Below are positions 26,194-36,844 of a stretch of DNA of 64,000 nucleotides, piece after piece (positions within the stretch are counted from its first letter, which is position 1; each line of letters starts with the position of its first letter). Location: NCBI RefSeq assembly GCF_007747445.1, contig NZ_CP036425.1, forward strand, positions 3,022,175 to 3,086,174. Reading direction: 5' to 3'. A model generated the notes under the pieces. That model made no database searches, was not told the DNA's origin, and saw only the letters and a program-made list of their open reading frames with translations. The stretch comes from Poriferisphaera corsica. GTDB taxonomy: Bacteria > Planctomycetota > Phycisphaerae > Phycisphaerales > Phycisphaeraceae. The position numbers and the translations under genes were made by a program.

Positions 26194-28347
26194 TTACCAC
26201 ATTAGCAATGGCTCACTCGATGGATACCCAACATCCATCTCAGCACGCTTCATGCTCCGGTTAGAAAAGAACTTCAGATCCGAAAAATCATCATCACGCA
26301 ATATGATTGGCCGAATAAAAACATACATAACGGATTCGGAATTCTTACTTTCACCACTTCCAAACAGATATTCTAGAATCGGTAGCTCTCCAAGAATTGG
26401 AACACTGCTGTTGCCTTCTGAACGATCAGCACGCTTCACACCACCAACCACAATCGTATAACCATCCGGTACTGTCACTTCACTCTTTACCTTGTTTGTT
26501 TGACGAGGAGGTGGATTTCCATTAGCTGCCTCACCTGTAAAACTATTCAAAGTAATATCGTATTCTAATCGCAAATGATCACCTTCAGCGATATGTGGCG
26601 TAATTTTGATTTGTGTACCTGCCTCCTCATACCCACCAAAACCTTGATTGGATACACCACTATCAGAATTTATGGTTGATGTCGGTGCTTCATTTACACT
26701 ATCTATTGACCCAGTCGCATTATCATTCACGAGCAGTCGTGGCATTGCCAGAATACGACTTTTCCCCTTCTTTGCTAGAGCTTTTACAAGCACATCCACC
26801 ACATCAGTCTTGATAAGAGTTCCGTTAAAACCAGCACCCGCACTAATTGTCCGTTCCCCAGTGGTCGCATTAATTTCGCTTAATCCGAAGCTTGTAAACA
26901 ACTTCGTCGCTATGTTGTCCCCAAAATTGATATCACCACCCAACTCAACCCCCAACGATTGGCTATCACTTTCATCCAAAGTCACAATCGTACACTCAAC
27001 GAGTACCTGCGGCCTACGCTTATCCAGAAGCTTAATGAGTTGCTCATATACAAGATGAACTTGCAACGGAGCCATTACTAGAATACTGTTCGTGTTCTTA
27101 TCTGCCGTAACATTAACTTTACTATCACCGCCAATACTTCGGATTTCTGACTTGCCGAATTTCGCCATCTTCAATGTTTCGCCGTCAAGGTTAACTACAC
27201 CCCCTTCAACAAAACCTTGCCCTTCTAACTCCTGCATCGTTTTCAGTACTTCCCCAGCATCGGCATGATTGAGCTTATAAGCACGAATTGGCCGCGGATC
27301 AACATTTGCTTCAATATCAAATTTTGAAATTAGGTTCTCGATTTTCTTGTGCAGGTCATCCGTTGCAATTACGACCAAGGATAAAGAATCATCATCTGGA
27401 ACAACATTTAGACGTTTATGCTGTGCATCTGCCTTAAGTACCTTCGTTATTAGTTGCTCCATATGCTTAGGAAGCACAAACCGCAAACGATAAACATTTA
27501 AACTCTGAGATAGCTCTTGATCTAGCGCAGAGACCATGCGATCTATCTCTTGAACCCAATCAACTTCAGCTACCACCAACAGACGGTTTAAACGGTTGTC
27601 ATGGGTCAGGTAAAACGGTTTTAATTGATTATTATTGACGCTACCATTGCGCGCCTTATATTCTAGAAGCTGGTTAATCTGCTGAGCCAACACCTGCGTC
27701 TCTGCATGCTGAATTTCAATCGCCTTCCAGATCACTTCGCGTCCCGGCCTATCAAACAAAACCAACATATCTTGAATCTGCTTAACGCGCCCAGCATAAT
27801 CTGTAATTACAATTGCATTGAGATTTGGTACCAAACTAACGTTGCCCCCTGGCGTCGAAAGGATCGGTCTCACAAAGGCTAACACATTACTAGGCTGAGC
27901 ATGCTCTAGTTCATAAAACCAAGTGATTATCTCATAGGCAGGTCTAGTATTCGCATCATCATCACTTTCAATCAGATCTGTGATCTCACCAAACTGCCTA
28001 ATCTGTACAATCCTCTTCCAACCATTCTCATCATCTACGAGCGCAAGACCTTTCATCTGAAGCGAACTTTGCAAAATCTGCAACAGATTACTCTTGTATA
28101 GTTTACCCTGCGTTTTTAATGTGATACGTTTATTATTAAGTATCTCATCATAGATAATATTGAGACCTAACTGCTGCGATATGACATCCACTACTAGTCG
28201 TAACTCAGCATTGGCAGACAAGTTAAGTTGAATTTCTTCTTCTAACTGTTGTGGCTCAGCATGAACACATAGGCTACACGAAAGTATAAGTGCAAATACA
28301 GATACCAAAATCTGGTAAAACCAGAATCTTGTAATTCCTAACTTCAT
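26194..28347 (-). CDS. gspD: Type II secretion secretin GspD
   Basis: 717 residues. A signal peptide ends near CVHAEP. N0 domain about 40-110 (ANAELRLVVDVISQQLGLNI), N1-N3 ring domains with the repeated type LNAIVITDYAGRVKQIQDML, then the secretin core (about 430-690) with VLVECTIVTLDESDSQSLGV, SRILAMPRLLVNDNATGSID and the closing VTVPDGYTIVVGGVKRADRS. It is the first gene of the operon, with AAGGGG before the ATG. It forms the outer-membrane exit channel. Confidence 0.95.
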   Translation of the reverse strand: MKLGITRFWFYQILVSVFALILSCSLCVHAEPQQLEEEIQLNLSANAELRLVVDVISQQLGLNIIYDEILNNKRITLKTQGKLYKSNLLQILQSSLQMKGLALVDDENGWKRIVQIRQFGEITDLIESDDDANTRPAYEIITWFYELEHAQPSNVLAFVRPILSTPGGNVSLVPNLNAIVITDYAGRVKQIQDMLVLFDRPGREVIWKAIEIQHAETQVLAQQINQLLEYKARNGSVNNNQLKPFYLTHDNRLNRLLVVAEVDWVQEIDRMVSALDQELSQSLNVYRLRFVLPKHMEQLITKVLKADAQHKRLNVVPDDDSLSLVVIATDDLHKKIENLISKFDIEANVDPRPIRAYKLNHADAGEVLKTMQELEGQGFVEGGVVNLDGETLKMAKFGKSEIRSIGGDSKVNVTADKNTNSILVMAPLQVHLVYEQLIKLLDKRRPQVLVECTIVTLDESDSQSLGVELGGDINFGDNIATKLFTSFGLSEINATTGERTISAGAGFNGTLIKTDVVDVLVKALAKKGKSRILAMPRLLVNDNATGSIDSVNEAPTSTINSDSGVSNQGFGGYEEAGTQIKITPHIAEGDHLRLEYDITLNSFTGEAANGNPPPRQTNKVKSEVTVPDGYTIVVGGVKRADRSEGNSSVPILGELPILEYLFGSGESKNSESVMYVFIRPIILRDDDFSDLKFFSNRSMKRAEMDVGYPSSEPLLMW

Positions 28348-29284
28348 GCTACCCCTTACGTAAGTTATCTATCAAAACATAAGGCCAAACAACATCTGTA
28401 TTGGCTATATACACAAACTAGTAACATACATCATTACTTACATAAACGACATGTCTGTTCTCACTTCCAGCATAACTGAAACGCCACTCTGTTGTAACAA
28501 TTTACTGTTTTTTATTGAAGAATCACGCTTTTAATTTTACTTTCATACGTCATATAAGCACAGAATAGCAAAATATAAATCACTATAAAACAAGAAACCA
28601 ACACATCAATATGCGTATGTAATTCATTTAAATGACTGCCGATATGCTTTAGTTTCCCCAGAACATTTTGCATTCGCATACAAGATGTAAATAAATTCCA
28701 TAAATTCATTACCATCACTTTATCTTTATACATGTAGGATAACGGCAGATCCCTCCATATCACGACTATATTAATACAGGCTCACACTGATGCTGAGTTG
28801 AAATTCTACACCAAGTTTGATGCGCCATATAACTTCTTCCACGACAGTGGTTTTATGCTCGCCGCAAAGCTTCTCGTAGGAAATGCGAATCTTTTCGCAT
28901 ATGCTCGATATATGAAGGAAGCGTCAACAAATCCTGACTTCACAAATACACAGCGACAATGCAGGTGAAAACAACCATAAATGCAGCTACTTAGCTTGAC
29001 GGCGAAAACTATGTCTCAATATCGATTGTTAAAATTACACCTGCATGCAGTACACAGAGACTTAGAGAAAACTAATACATTTAACACACTTTCTAGAAAC
29101 CGCTATTGATTTCCCACGCCATCACGATCTCACAGATAGCACCATGCTGAATTACTAGGAAAATCTCATAACTAAGTTAGGCCCCAGTTCGATTAAGAAA
29201 CTCTCAATATCCACAGATATAGATATCAATGCGAACTGTAGCAATTCTCTGAACCATTGGGATACAGATCAGCCTCACTCATAT
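28348..29284. other. Non-coding, debris-like region upstream of the secretion operon
   Basis: About 0.94 kb, AT-rich, with many stops in all frames. The first 160 bases must contain the gspD promoter, but no clear -35/-10 pair is visible. A minus frame 28512-28763 (83 codons, one hydrophobic helix) lacks a plausible ribosome-binding site. The 28738-28968 segment looks like a broken coding remnant. Confidence 0.5.
28738..28968 (+). pseudogene. Possible gene remnant of unknown family
   Basis: A 76-codon open stretch without a proper start. Its protein-like run includes AELKFYTKFDAPYNFFHDSG and FMLAAKLLVGNANLFAYARY before a stop. Amino-acid balance looks coding-like, unlike the flanks. I do not recognise the family. 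Confidence 0.3.
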
Positions 29285-29551
29285 TTGCGACATTACCGCA
29301 GAAGGATAATTGCTCTAGCTGAAAATAGCTCCACCTCATGTAGCATAAATACCAATGCCAAAATTCGCCGTACATCTATATCGCACCATACTCGAGAAAA
29401 ATCTTTCCCCGCTGTCAATATAAGGGGAGAACTTGATACACCATTAGGACACTTTTTAGGACACGAAACTGTTCGAAGTGATTCGCAATACCCCGTACAA
29501 CCACAAAAAAAACCCCGCTTTTGCGGGGCATTTCGAAGATCTGCGACCTAA
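29285..29551 (+). pseudogene. Possible C-terminal remnant of a tyrosine recombinase
   Basis: 88 codons. The segment from HHTR to SQY has H-x-x-R, then LGH starting at position 25, and Tyr at position 36 counted from the first His. This is the same spacing as HTLR...LLGH...IY in XerC. The upstream catalytic Arg region is missing and the frame ends in the terminator of the neighbouring tRNA gene. Its location immediately beside tRNA-Ile, a usual integration target, supports the idea, but the similarity is short and judged by eye. Confidence 0.35.
29505..29528 (-). terminator. Terminator of tRNA-Ile
   Basis: On the minus strand CCCCGC-AAAA-GCGGGG is followed by eight T residues, 37 bases after the tRNA end. 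Confidence 0.85.
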
Positions 29552-29565
29552 TTCTGAAGGTCAAA

Positions 29566-29639
<74 letters not shown>

Positions 29640-29847
29640 ATCAGCCGGAATTTTCCGGCAGGCTGCGTAATTTAGGCGATAAGAACGTGTCAGTCAAGCG
29701 AGATTGACTGTATCTCCACCCCCAGTGGAAAACCCCCATACATCATTTTGCTTTAAGCTTGACCATTGCCTAAGTTGCGTCTTAATATCGCTTTTGCTTG
29801 TAGGCTACTATCATTGAGTATTTTTGTTCGTATGCAGGATTTGTACC

Positions 29848-31272
29848 ATGGCCAGCTCTCCATTCAATTTAAAAGCTTTACTAGACGATCAAGCGGGCCA
29901 TCCCCCATTAAATCTGATTGAGAAGCATATCAACCCTGCATATGCAAAAGTCTTAAAAGTACTGGGTTACGATATCCGGTACACAAAAGGCCAAGGCCCC
30001 TATCTATGGGATGAGCAGGGGAATAAATATCTAGACTGCTTGTCGGGATTCGGCGTTTTTGGTGTTGGGCGTAATCACCCAGACGTCCGTGACGCAATTA
30101 AGCAGGCCATGGACATGGACTTGCCCAATTTGCCAAAATTCGGCCCCTCGATGACCTCGGGGTTATTAGCAGAAAAGCTTATCGAGATCGCCCCAGACGG
30201 CCTTGATACGGTGTACTTCTGTAATTCCGGTGCAGAAGGGTGCGAGACCGCGATTAAGTACGCAAGGGCCGCTACAGGCAAAAACAGGATCATCTACTGC
30301 CAGAAGGCCTATCACGGCTTAACAATGGGCGCCTTATCAATCAATGGTGGCTTGGAGTTTCGAGATGGATTTGGAGCTTTACTTAACGAAACCACCCCAA
30401 TCCCCTTCAATGACATTGAGGCCCTTGAGCAAGAAATTCTCTTAGGCGACGTCGCCGGCTTCATATTCGAGCCAATACAAGGCAAAGGCGTTCGAATCGC
30501 CAGCGAAGCATTTGTCACTGCAGCAGCTGAGCTATGCCGTAAGCACAATGTGGTCTTTATCGCAGATGAAGTTCAGACCGGCTACGGACGTACCGGCAGA
30601 ATGTTTGCATGCGAGCACTTCAACATCCATCCAGACATCCTTGTCACCGCAAAAGCAATCTCAGGTGGATACGTGCCATTAGCTGCAGTATTGTCGAGAC
30701 GATCAATCCATAATAAGGTTTTCTCCACGCTCGACCGATGCGTTGTCCACTCCACAACATTTGGACAGAACGATTTATCAATGGTAGCGGGATTAGCAAC
30801 CTTGCATGTCTTAGAACAAGAGAAAGTTGTTGAAAATGCGGATCGAATGGGACAAAAAATCATCGCTGGCCTAACCGCACTCGTCCCCAAATATGATCTA
30901 CTAAAAGAGGTTCGCGGCAAAGGCTTGATGATCGCCGTTGAGTTTGGAACCCCTAAATCACTCTCACTCAAAGTCGGTTGGCAATTGCTACATAAAGTTG
31001 ATGGAGGATTATTCCCCCAAGCAATCCTGATCCCTCTACTTAAAGATCACCACATCCTCGCCCAGGTTGCCGGGCACAACATGGATATTATCAAACTCCT
31101 TCCATCACTAACGATCACCGAACAAGATGCTGACCATCTGATTAAAGCATTCGACGAGGTCATCGCTGCCTGCCATAGGTTCCCAGGGCCCGCGTGGGAA
31201 GTAGGCAAACGCCTCACGAAACAAGTTTTCAAACGCTCTAACAATGAGCAGCCACTAGCCCCAACAAAATAA
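29848..31272 (+). CDS. Class III (PLP-dependent) aminotransferase
   Basis: 474 residues from ATG 29848, preferred because AGGA lies 8 bases upstream; an in-frame TTG at 29824 is less likely. Fold-type I class III signatures: YLDCLSGFGVFGVGRNHPDV, FCNSGAEGCETAIKYARAAT, the cofactor-binding FIADEVQTGYGRTG (D240) and VTAKAISGGYVPLAA with PLP-binding Lys about 269. This family includes acetylornithine/ornithine, 4-aminobutyrate and HpnO-like transaminases, and the substrate cannot be decided here. The gene is monocistronic, ending at a strong palindromic terminator. Confidence 0.9.
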   Translation: MASSPFNLKALLDDQAGHPPLNLIEKHINPAYAKVLKVLGYDIRYTKGQGPYLWDEQGNKYLDCLSGFGVFGVGRNHPDVRDAIKQAMDMDLPNLPKFGPSMTSGLLAEKLIEIAPDGLDTVYFCNSGAEGCETAIKYARAATGKNRIIYCQKAYHGLTMGALSINGGLEFRDGFGALLNETTPIPFNDIEALEQEILLGDVAGFIFEPIQGKGVRIASEAFVTAAAELCRKHNVVFIADEVQTGYGRTGRMFACEHFNIHPDILVTAKAISGGYVPLAAVLSRRSIHNKVFSTLDRCVVHSTTFGQNDLSMVAGLATLHVLEQEKVVENADRMGQKIIAGLTALVPKYDLLKEVRGKGLMIAVEFGTPKSLSLKVGWQLLHKVDGGLFPQAILIPLLKDHHILAQVAGHNMDIIKLLPSLTITEQDADHLIKAFDEVIAACHRFPGPAWEVGKRLTKQVFKRSNNEQPLAPTK

Positions 31273-31274
31273 AA

Positions 31275-31302
31275 AATAAGACACTCAATTGAGTGTCTTA
31301 TT
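31275..31302. terminator. Perfect 28-base palindromic bidirectional terminator
   Basis: AATAAGACACTCAA and its exact complement, with A and T flanks, lie between convergent genes that end at 31272 and 31328. Confidence 0.85.
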
Positions 31303-31327
31303 AATAACGACAATTTGTATTCAGTTA

Positions 31328-33265
31328 TTAGTTCACAGTCCAAGCACCCGCTGAGGCAACGGCCGTGTGCATCTGAGGTATATAACTCAACCGCACTTCA
31401 GGCTTCACTTCCAACTCATCAATCATATCACTATGACCCAAGATAATATCCTCAACACGTTGCTGCACCTCACGGAATCGACGAGCAACACCCGCAATTC
31501 GAATTTGAATCTGTTCAAGACCCTGCGGACGATTTCGTTTATGCCACATTGCCGTAAACGCTGCATCCCACCGCTCTATCGCCTTAATAACGATTGCTGA
31601 TTCAACGATCACTTCACGTAAAAGCGTGTCATCTCGCTCCTCATACGCCTTAACAAGCTTTTGCCTTAATCCGATTTTTTTAACAATTGCATCCGCAAGC
31701 AAACCCGCAACCTTAAGATCCCCTGCCCCATCACGAGCATCATCAAGCGAATTTAACCTCGAAGACAACCGACCATATTTACGCCTGATTTCTTCCCAAA
31801 CATCTGGCCCGTTCACCAATTCGATCTGACGCCAATAAACACCCTGAAGCGGATCATCCCACAAAACCATATTCCCAAGCACAACCGATTCAACGCGCTT
31901 CGCCAATTCTTCTGCTGATGCAGCTTCCTCATCGGAATCAATATCTTGAAGATAAAATGCGCCAAGAATGCTCGCTTCTCTGGAAAGATTGTAATCCCCT
32001 TTGCATACCTTGCTAAACCGTTTAGCGAGCACCTCTTCATCCCCACCATCAGAATATATACTCTCTGCAACCGTTGCTAACCCTTCGAATGCAGAATCAA
32101 TATCACACAGCGCACCGTCATCACCCCACATCGTGAAGGTAATTTCCTTCACGTTCTTCTCTTTACATGCTTTCACACATGGCAGCGCATTCTTATCTGT
32201 ATTCGCATGACAATGCCACAACATCGGCCACGTCCATACGCCTGAAGCCATAATCGGCTCTTTACCGAGTTCACGATGCCGATCAATCCATTCAGCATAA
32301 AAATCCGCATCATCGTGATAATAATCCCAATAAACCAGCTCAGCTTCGACTGGAATCTTTTCTTTCACTTCATCAGGGATAATTGCTTCACGATCGTAAT
32401 AATCCTGCTTTTTGCTTCCCAACCTGAAATACATATCCGACCATATCATTGGCTTCAGAGATTTCTCATTACATATCTGTACCACTCTATCCAAGTGATA
32501 GTTAAACAAGTCAAAACGATTCTCAAATCCATTTTGGTCAAGAAAACGCCCCAGACCAAGGTCATGAGTCTCATCCATACCAATATGAATACGTTTTGAA
32601 CGAACGTTCTCCGACCACAAACTGATCATTTTTTCAATGATCTCGTATGTCCGATCATTGCGCACCATCATCACCGCATTCGTATCCTTCATATCCCAAT
32701 ATTTACTCCACTTCAGCATCTGGTGCAGATGGCCAAGCGTTTGAATACAAGGAACCAACTCAATCCCTAACGAGTAAGCGTAATCATCTAAATCACGAAT
32801 ATCCTCTGCGGTATAACCACCTCGCTGATATCCAAAATATGGCTCACCTTCCAACTCGTATGTGTCTTCCGTATAAAGCATCAACTGGTTATAACCCAAC
32901 AACGCTAACTTACGCATCCACATCTCAATGTGCGATCGCTTGGGCACTGCATTTCGAGAACAATCAAGCATGATCCCAACAGATTCAAAACAAGTATCCT
33001 CAGCCTGCTCATCTGCTTTATCTTTAAAGCTAATGACAGAACCAAGTCCACGAAGTGCGCCTGTCATGCCGCCGTAGGAAAGCACAAGCTTCTTTTCTTC
33101 CTTAGAAATTGCGTATCCAAGTGGACCGAGTGATCCATCCTGTTTGAGTACCAACCCAAGTTTATTTTCATCGTCATGACTAACTAATGAATAGTCATCC
33201 GCCAACACCTTTAAAGCCCCGGCAAGACGATCATTCTGACCTTCTAAGTGATACACAATTGGCAT
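31328..33265 (-). CDS. GH20-like beta-N-acetylhexosaminidase
   Basis: 645 residues. A small N-terminal alpha/beta domain (1-90) is followed by a (beta/alpha)8 catalytic domain: VGIMLDCSRNAVPKRSHIEM, GIELVPCIQTLGHLHQMLKW, and the catalytic pair in RIHIGMDETHD (D231-E232), where Asp assists the substrate acetamido group and Glu is the acid. The C-terminal 200 residues are helical. No signal peptide, so it is probably cytoplasmic and trims GlcNAc or GalNAc from imported glycans. AAAGGGA precedes the ATG. Confidence 0.85.
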   Translation of the reverse strand: MPIVYHLEGQNDRLAGALKVLADDYSLVSHDDENKLGLVLKQDGSLGPLGYAISKEEKKLVLSYGGMTGALRGLGSVISFKDKADEQAEDTCFESVGIMLDCSRNAVPKRSHIEMWMRKLALLGYNQLMLYTEDTYELEGEPYFGYQRGGYTAEDIRDLDDYAYSLGIELVPCIQTLGHLHQMLKWSKYWDMKDTNAVMMVRNDRTYEIIEKMISLWSENVRSKRIHIGMDETHDLGLGRFLDQNGFENRFDLFNYHLDRVVQICNEKSLKPMIWSDMYFRLGSKKQDYYDREAIIPDEVKEKIPVEAELVYWDYYHDDADFYAEWIDRHRELGKEPIMASGVWTWPMLWHCHANTDKNALPCVKACKEKNVKEITFTMWGDDGALCDIDSAFEGLATVAESIYSDGGDEEVLAKRFSKVCKGDYNLSREASILGAFYLQDIDSDEEAASAEELAKRVESVVLGNMVLWDDPLQGVYWRQIELVNGPDVWEEIRRKYGRLSSRLNSLDDARDGAGDLKVAGLLADAIVKKIGLRQKLVKAYEERDDTLLREVIVESAIVIKAIERWDAAFTAMWHKRNRPQGLEQIQIRIAGVARRFREVQQRVEDIILGHSDMIDELEVKPEVRLSYIPQMHTAVASAGAWTVN

Positions 33266-33444
33266 GGAATCCCTTTCGATCCATAAAATCAGCGTACTTC
33301 ATCAACACACGTTCCACTGCAATCAAGCTGCTACAAACTGTCTCGCAACAATCAAACATTCAAAACGCTCTAGCATACTTGACCGCGCATTGTATCAATG
33401 TTACTGACAATCTTCATCTTAGATCACGGCATGAGCAAACAATA

Positions 33445-33465
33445 AAGGCCGCATTTCGCGGCCTT
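33445..33465 (-). terminator. Terminator of guaB
   Basis: AAGGCCGC/GCGGCCTT stem with 5-base loop, followed on the minus strand by TTTATT. Confidence 0.7.
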
Positions 33466-33491
33466 CTATTTCGTATCTATTCAGTTCCCAA

Positions 33492-34982
33492 TCAATCCAC
33501 ACCCAAGGTACCCATACCACCTGCGGAATAGTTGGGCGATTCACGAGTAATCGCAATGTCATGCGGATGGCTCTCAACCATGCCCGCAGAGCTAACTCGT
33601 ACAAACCGTGACTTCTCGCGCAACTCATCAATCGTACGTGTACCACAGTACCCCATACCTGCACGTAAGCCGCCAATCATCTGATAAACAAAATCGCCTA
33701 ACGGGCCACGATAGGGAACACGGCCTTCAACACCTTCAGGCACAAGCTTATCTCTCTTGGTGACACCCTTCTGCGAATAACGATCCGCACTTCCCGCCAT
33801 CATCGCACCCTGTGAGCCCATCCCACGATAGGTCTTGTATCGCCGCCCCGCATGAATCACCAACTCACCAGGTGACTCGTCAAGCCCTGCAAAAAGTGAG
33901 CCGAGCATCACCGTATTCGCACCAGCAGCAATCGCCTTTGTAATATCACCACTCTGCTTGATACCACCATCTGCCACAATCGGAACGCCTGAATCCTTAG
34001 CTGCCTTAACCGCATTAAACACAGCGGTAATCTGAGGCACACCAATGCCAGTCACAATGCGTGTCGTGCAGATCGAGCCGGGGCCAATCCCCACCTTGAT
34101 CGCATCAGCACCAGCTTCAATCAAATCTCTTGCACCCTCTTCCGTTGCGATATTCCCTGCAATGATCTGAATGTCATAGCGTTTCTTTACCTCACGCACG
34201 GTTTCAATCACGTTCTCACTGTGACCATGTGCAGAGTCAACTGTAATCACATCCACCCCAGCTGCAATCATCGCTTCAACGCGTTCATATTGGTGAACAC
34301 CAACAGCAGCCCCAACAAGCAACCTTCCACGCTGATCGCGGCAAGACCGCGGATACTGATTCATTTTCGCGATATCTCGCATTGTAATCAGACCCGTCAA
34401 GTACCCGTTGTCATCTACAAGAAGCAGTTTCTCAACCTTGTTCTTATACAAAATCTGCTCAGCATCCTTGAGTGTCGTGCTCGGTGCTGCCGTTACAAGG
34501 CGATCCTTGGTCATCACCTCCCGAATCGGACGGTCATCGTCCGTCAGGAACATCATGTCCCGCCTTGTGAGTATCCCAACCACTTTTCCATTCGGCTGCC
34601 CATTCTCTGTGATCGGCACACCTGAGATATTCTGCTCTTCCATCAACTCCCTCACCACGCGGCAAGTAGCTTCCGGAGCCAGTGTCACAGGATCTGTAAT
34701 CACCCCATTGGCGCTACGCTTAACCTTCACAACCTCACGAACCTGCTCCTCAATCGCTAGATTCTTATGAATAATCCCAATGCCGCCCTCCTGAGCCAAT
34801 GCGATAGCAAGCTGACTCTCAGTCACCGTATCCATCGGAGCCGAGATCATCGGGATATTAAGCCTAATTTTCCGGGTTAGCTGCGTCGAAAGATCGGTTT
34901 CACCCGGCACGACATCACTTCGGCCTGGCACGAGCAGCACATCATCAAACGTGATTCCATCAGCAATAATCTTCTGTTCCAT
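33492..34982 (-). CDS. guaB: Inosine-5'-monophosphate dehydrogenase
   Basis: 496 residues, the normal bacterial length. It oxidises IMP to XMP, the first step to GMP. N-terminal [13 protein letters not shown] and [12 protein letters not shown]; two CBS domains about 95-205 ([29 protein letters not shown]); NAD site [15 protein letters not shown]; catalytic loop [11 protein letters not shown] with Cys305; flap [14 protein letters not shown]. The start codon lacks a strong ribosome-binding site. Single gene with its own terminator. Confidence 0.97.
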   Translation of the reverse strand: MEQKIIADGITFDDVLLVPGRSDVVPGETDLSTQLTRKIRLNIPMISAPMDTVTESQLAIALAQEGGIGIIHKNLAIEEQVREVVKVKRSANGVITDPVTLAPEATCRVVRELMEEQNISGVPITENGQPNGKVVGILTRRDMMFLTDDDRPIREVMTKDRLVTAAPSTTLKDAEQILYKNKVEKLLLVDDNGYLTGLITMRDIAKMNQYPRSCRDQRGRLLVGAAVGVHQYERVEAMIAAGVDVITVDSAHGHSENVIETVREVKKRYDIQIIAGNIATEEGARDLIEAGADAIKVGIGPGSICTTRIVTGIGVPQITAVFNAVKAAKDSGVPIVADGGIKQSGDITKAIAAGANTVMLGSLFAGLDESPGELVIHAGRRYKTYRGMGSQGAMMAGSADRYSQKGVTKRDKLVPEGVEGRVPYRGPLGDFVYQMIGGLRAGMGYCGTRTIDELREKSRFVRVSSAGMVESHPHDIAITRESPNYSAGGMGTLGVD

Positions 34983-35112
34983 GTATAAGCAATACCTGAC
35001 CTACCCCCAAACGTCAAGTTCACCCCACCCTGAATACGACTTTCCCCACAATTCATCCCGCCAAACCGCCCCACAAAATAGACAAACCTCAAATCAATTC
35101 ATGACATAAAAC

Positions 35113-35145
35113 AAGCCAGCCACCTAAAAGGTGGCTGGCTTTTTC
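35113..35145. terminator. Strong terminator between the prepilin-like gene and guaB
   Basis: A 12-bp perfect stem AAGCCAGCCACC/GGTGGCTGGCTT with loop TAAAA and T tracts on both sides. It serves the minus-strand prepilin-like gene. Confidence 0.88.
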
Positions 35146-35199
35146 GATCTAGCACATTAAATGCCGATCAGCAGATTAATTTAACCCGCTGCTTAACAC

Positions 35200-36096
35200 T
35201 TATGGGGCTTTGTTTTGATTGACATATTCTTCAAAATCGTGGAAGACCCATGCAGCCTGCGCATCTTCGTCATGCACATCGTTTGTCTTGTCTGAATTGA
35301 CTGTGCCACTGAATGGAGCGTCAACCTGACCTTCAACGTCGCCATCAGCAAACAAGCTGTCAGAATCATTCTGATTGCCTTTGCCAAACTTAGTTACAGG
35401 ACGCCAGTCAGATTCAAATGAAACGTGGTTATCGTTCCAAGCAACTGAACCTTTCCATTCGTCACCGTCTTTTTCAGTATGGATAGAACTGATACCAGAA
35501 TCGTTATCTGCATCACCATCATCAACAGCAACTTTACCAGTGTTACGGTCACCGAGAATAGGTGCGAGCGTATTCAGGGTTTCTTTCCATTCAGCAGATA
35601 CTTGCGAATAGCCGTCCCATTTATCACCGCGAGTATCACCTGATGTTTCAGCTTCTGCAATACGGAGCATCGCATATGAGAACTTATCTGCATTAACCAG
35701 ATTATCTGCATCTGTCATGTCAGCGTTAGGATCAAATTCCTTCTTAACTTCAACAGGGCTGATCATGAACTCAGGTGCGAAGAAGTTACCTTCAATCAAA
35801 ATCGCATAACGAGCAGCTGGATCGCCACCAAACTTGTCAGACAATTCTGTTTCAGGGTTCGTTGCATCATTACCCAGAGTGAGCTGACGCTTCGAGTTGA
35901 TACCTGCAAACTGGCTGCGGTTCGACTGTGCGTGCACGACCATTGACTGGTGGATACCACGAATACGTGTGTTACTCTGCATCTGACGAGCTGTACGGCG
36001 GGCAGCACCGAGAGCTGGCAGAAGGATACCGATCAGCAAAGCAATAATGCTGATCACGACGAGAAGCTCGATGAGCGTAAATGCGCGACGTTTCAT
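35200..36096 (-). CDS. Prepilin-type N-terminal cleavage/methylation protein
   Basis: 298 residues. RRAFTLIELLVVISIIALLI with Glu+5 marks a class of pseudopilin-like proteins that is greatly expanded in Planctomycetota. Residue -1 is Ala in place of the usual Gly. The globular part is acidic and rich in Asp/Asn (for example DDGDADNDSGISS) and resembles surface proteins exported through the type II/IV pilus route. GGAG lies 8 bases before the ATG. It is not part of the gsp operon, so it may be a substrate or an alternative pilin. Confidence 0.85.
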   Translation of the reverse strand: MKRRAFTLIELLVVISIIALLIGILLPALGAARRTARQMQSNTRIRGIHQSMVVHAQSNRSQFAGINSKRQLTLGNDATNPETELSDKFGGDPAARYAILIEGNFFAPEFMISPVEVKKEFDPNADMTDADNLVNADKFSYAMLRIAEAETSGDTRGDKWDGYSQVSAEWKETLNTLAPILGDRNTGKVAVDDGDADNDSGISSIHTEKDGDEWKGSVAWNDNHVSFESDWRPVTKFGKGNQNDSDSLFADGDVEGQVDAPFSGTVNSDKTNDVHDEDAQAAWVFHDFEEYVNQNKAP

Positions 36097-36844
36097 GTCT
36101 GCATCTCCATCTGTTTAGAATCCGTCACAATCAATCGCTTCTTAAATCCAATTTCTATCGCCGACCCCGGCAACAGCATGAATAATCAGATTTAGTCAAA
36201 CAATCTCCTGTTACAAATCCTAAAAGCTTTAACGTGTCGCGCTCTTGAAATGTCTGTTTCGAAATCCCGTTGATTATAGATTAACCCCGCAGCAATACGC
36301 CACGAAGCCAAACAAACGGTTTTATATGATGAACGATTGCATATTCTCTGGAATTCACGAAACAAGCTAAATACAAGAACGCATTTCACAGAAGTAAACG
36401 CTACTCCTGCATTGATTAACCTCTTCAATATTGAAATGACTGCCGATGCTACGTCATTTCCAAACCCTCGCCCCATCATGATTAGCAGCCTCAGCTATTC
36501 GCTACAGTCAAAATCTCTCAGAACGAGTCAAAAGAACGATTGCTTACTTAACGTAAACCCTTGTAGCGACTTTACTTGCCAATCTCCAAGCGGCACTGCT
36601 TAAAATAATTTCAAAACAGAACACGCCTCAATGAGCCCATCTTAATCGCTCTCATCACCGACTGTCAAGGGTATATTCCTACCGGATTTAACTAATTATA
36701 ACTCACTTTTTCATTGCACTTTACAAACACACAACCTCTCAACAACTAGCCCCTCCGACTCCCTTTTTTCACCCCCTCAATATCCCCTTGCCGATAGCCT
36801 GTATCAGCTACCCGCCTCGCGCAAATCAATACTAAACCGCCCAT
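36097..36844. other. Intergenic region without supported genes
   Basis: About 750 bases between divergent genes. Short frames on both strands (36192-36479 minus, 36337-36603 plus) overlap one another and lack ribosome-binding sites or recognisable sequence. Nothing further seen. Confidence 0.6.

Noticed and set aside
28512..28763. 83-codon minus-strand frame with one membrane helix
   Set aside because: GTG start without a properly spaced ribosome-binding site, in a stop-rich debris region.
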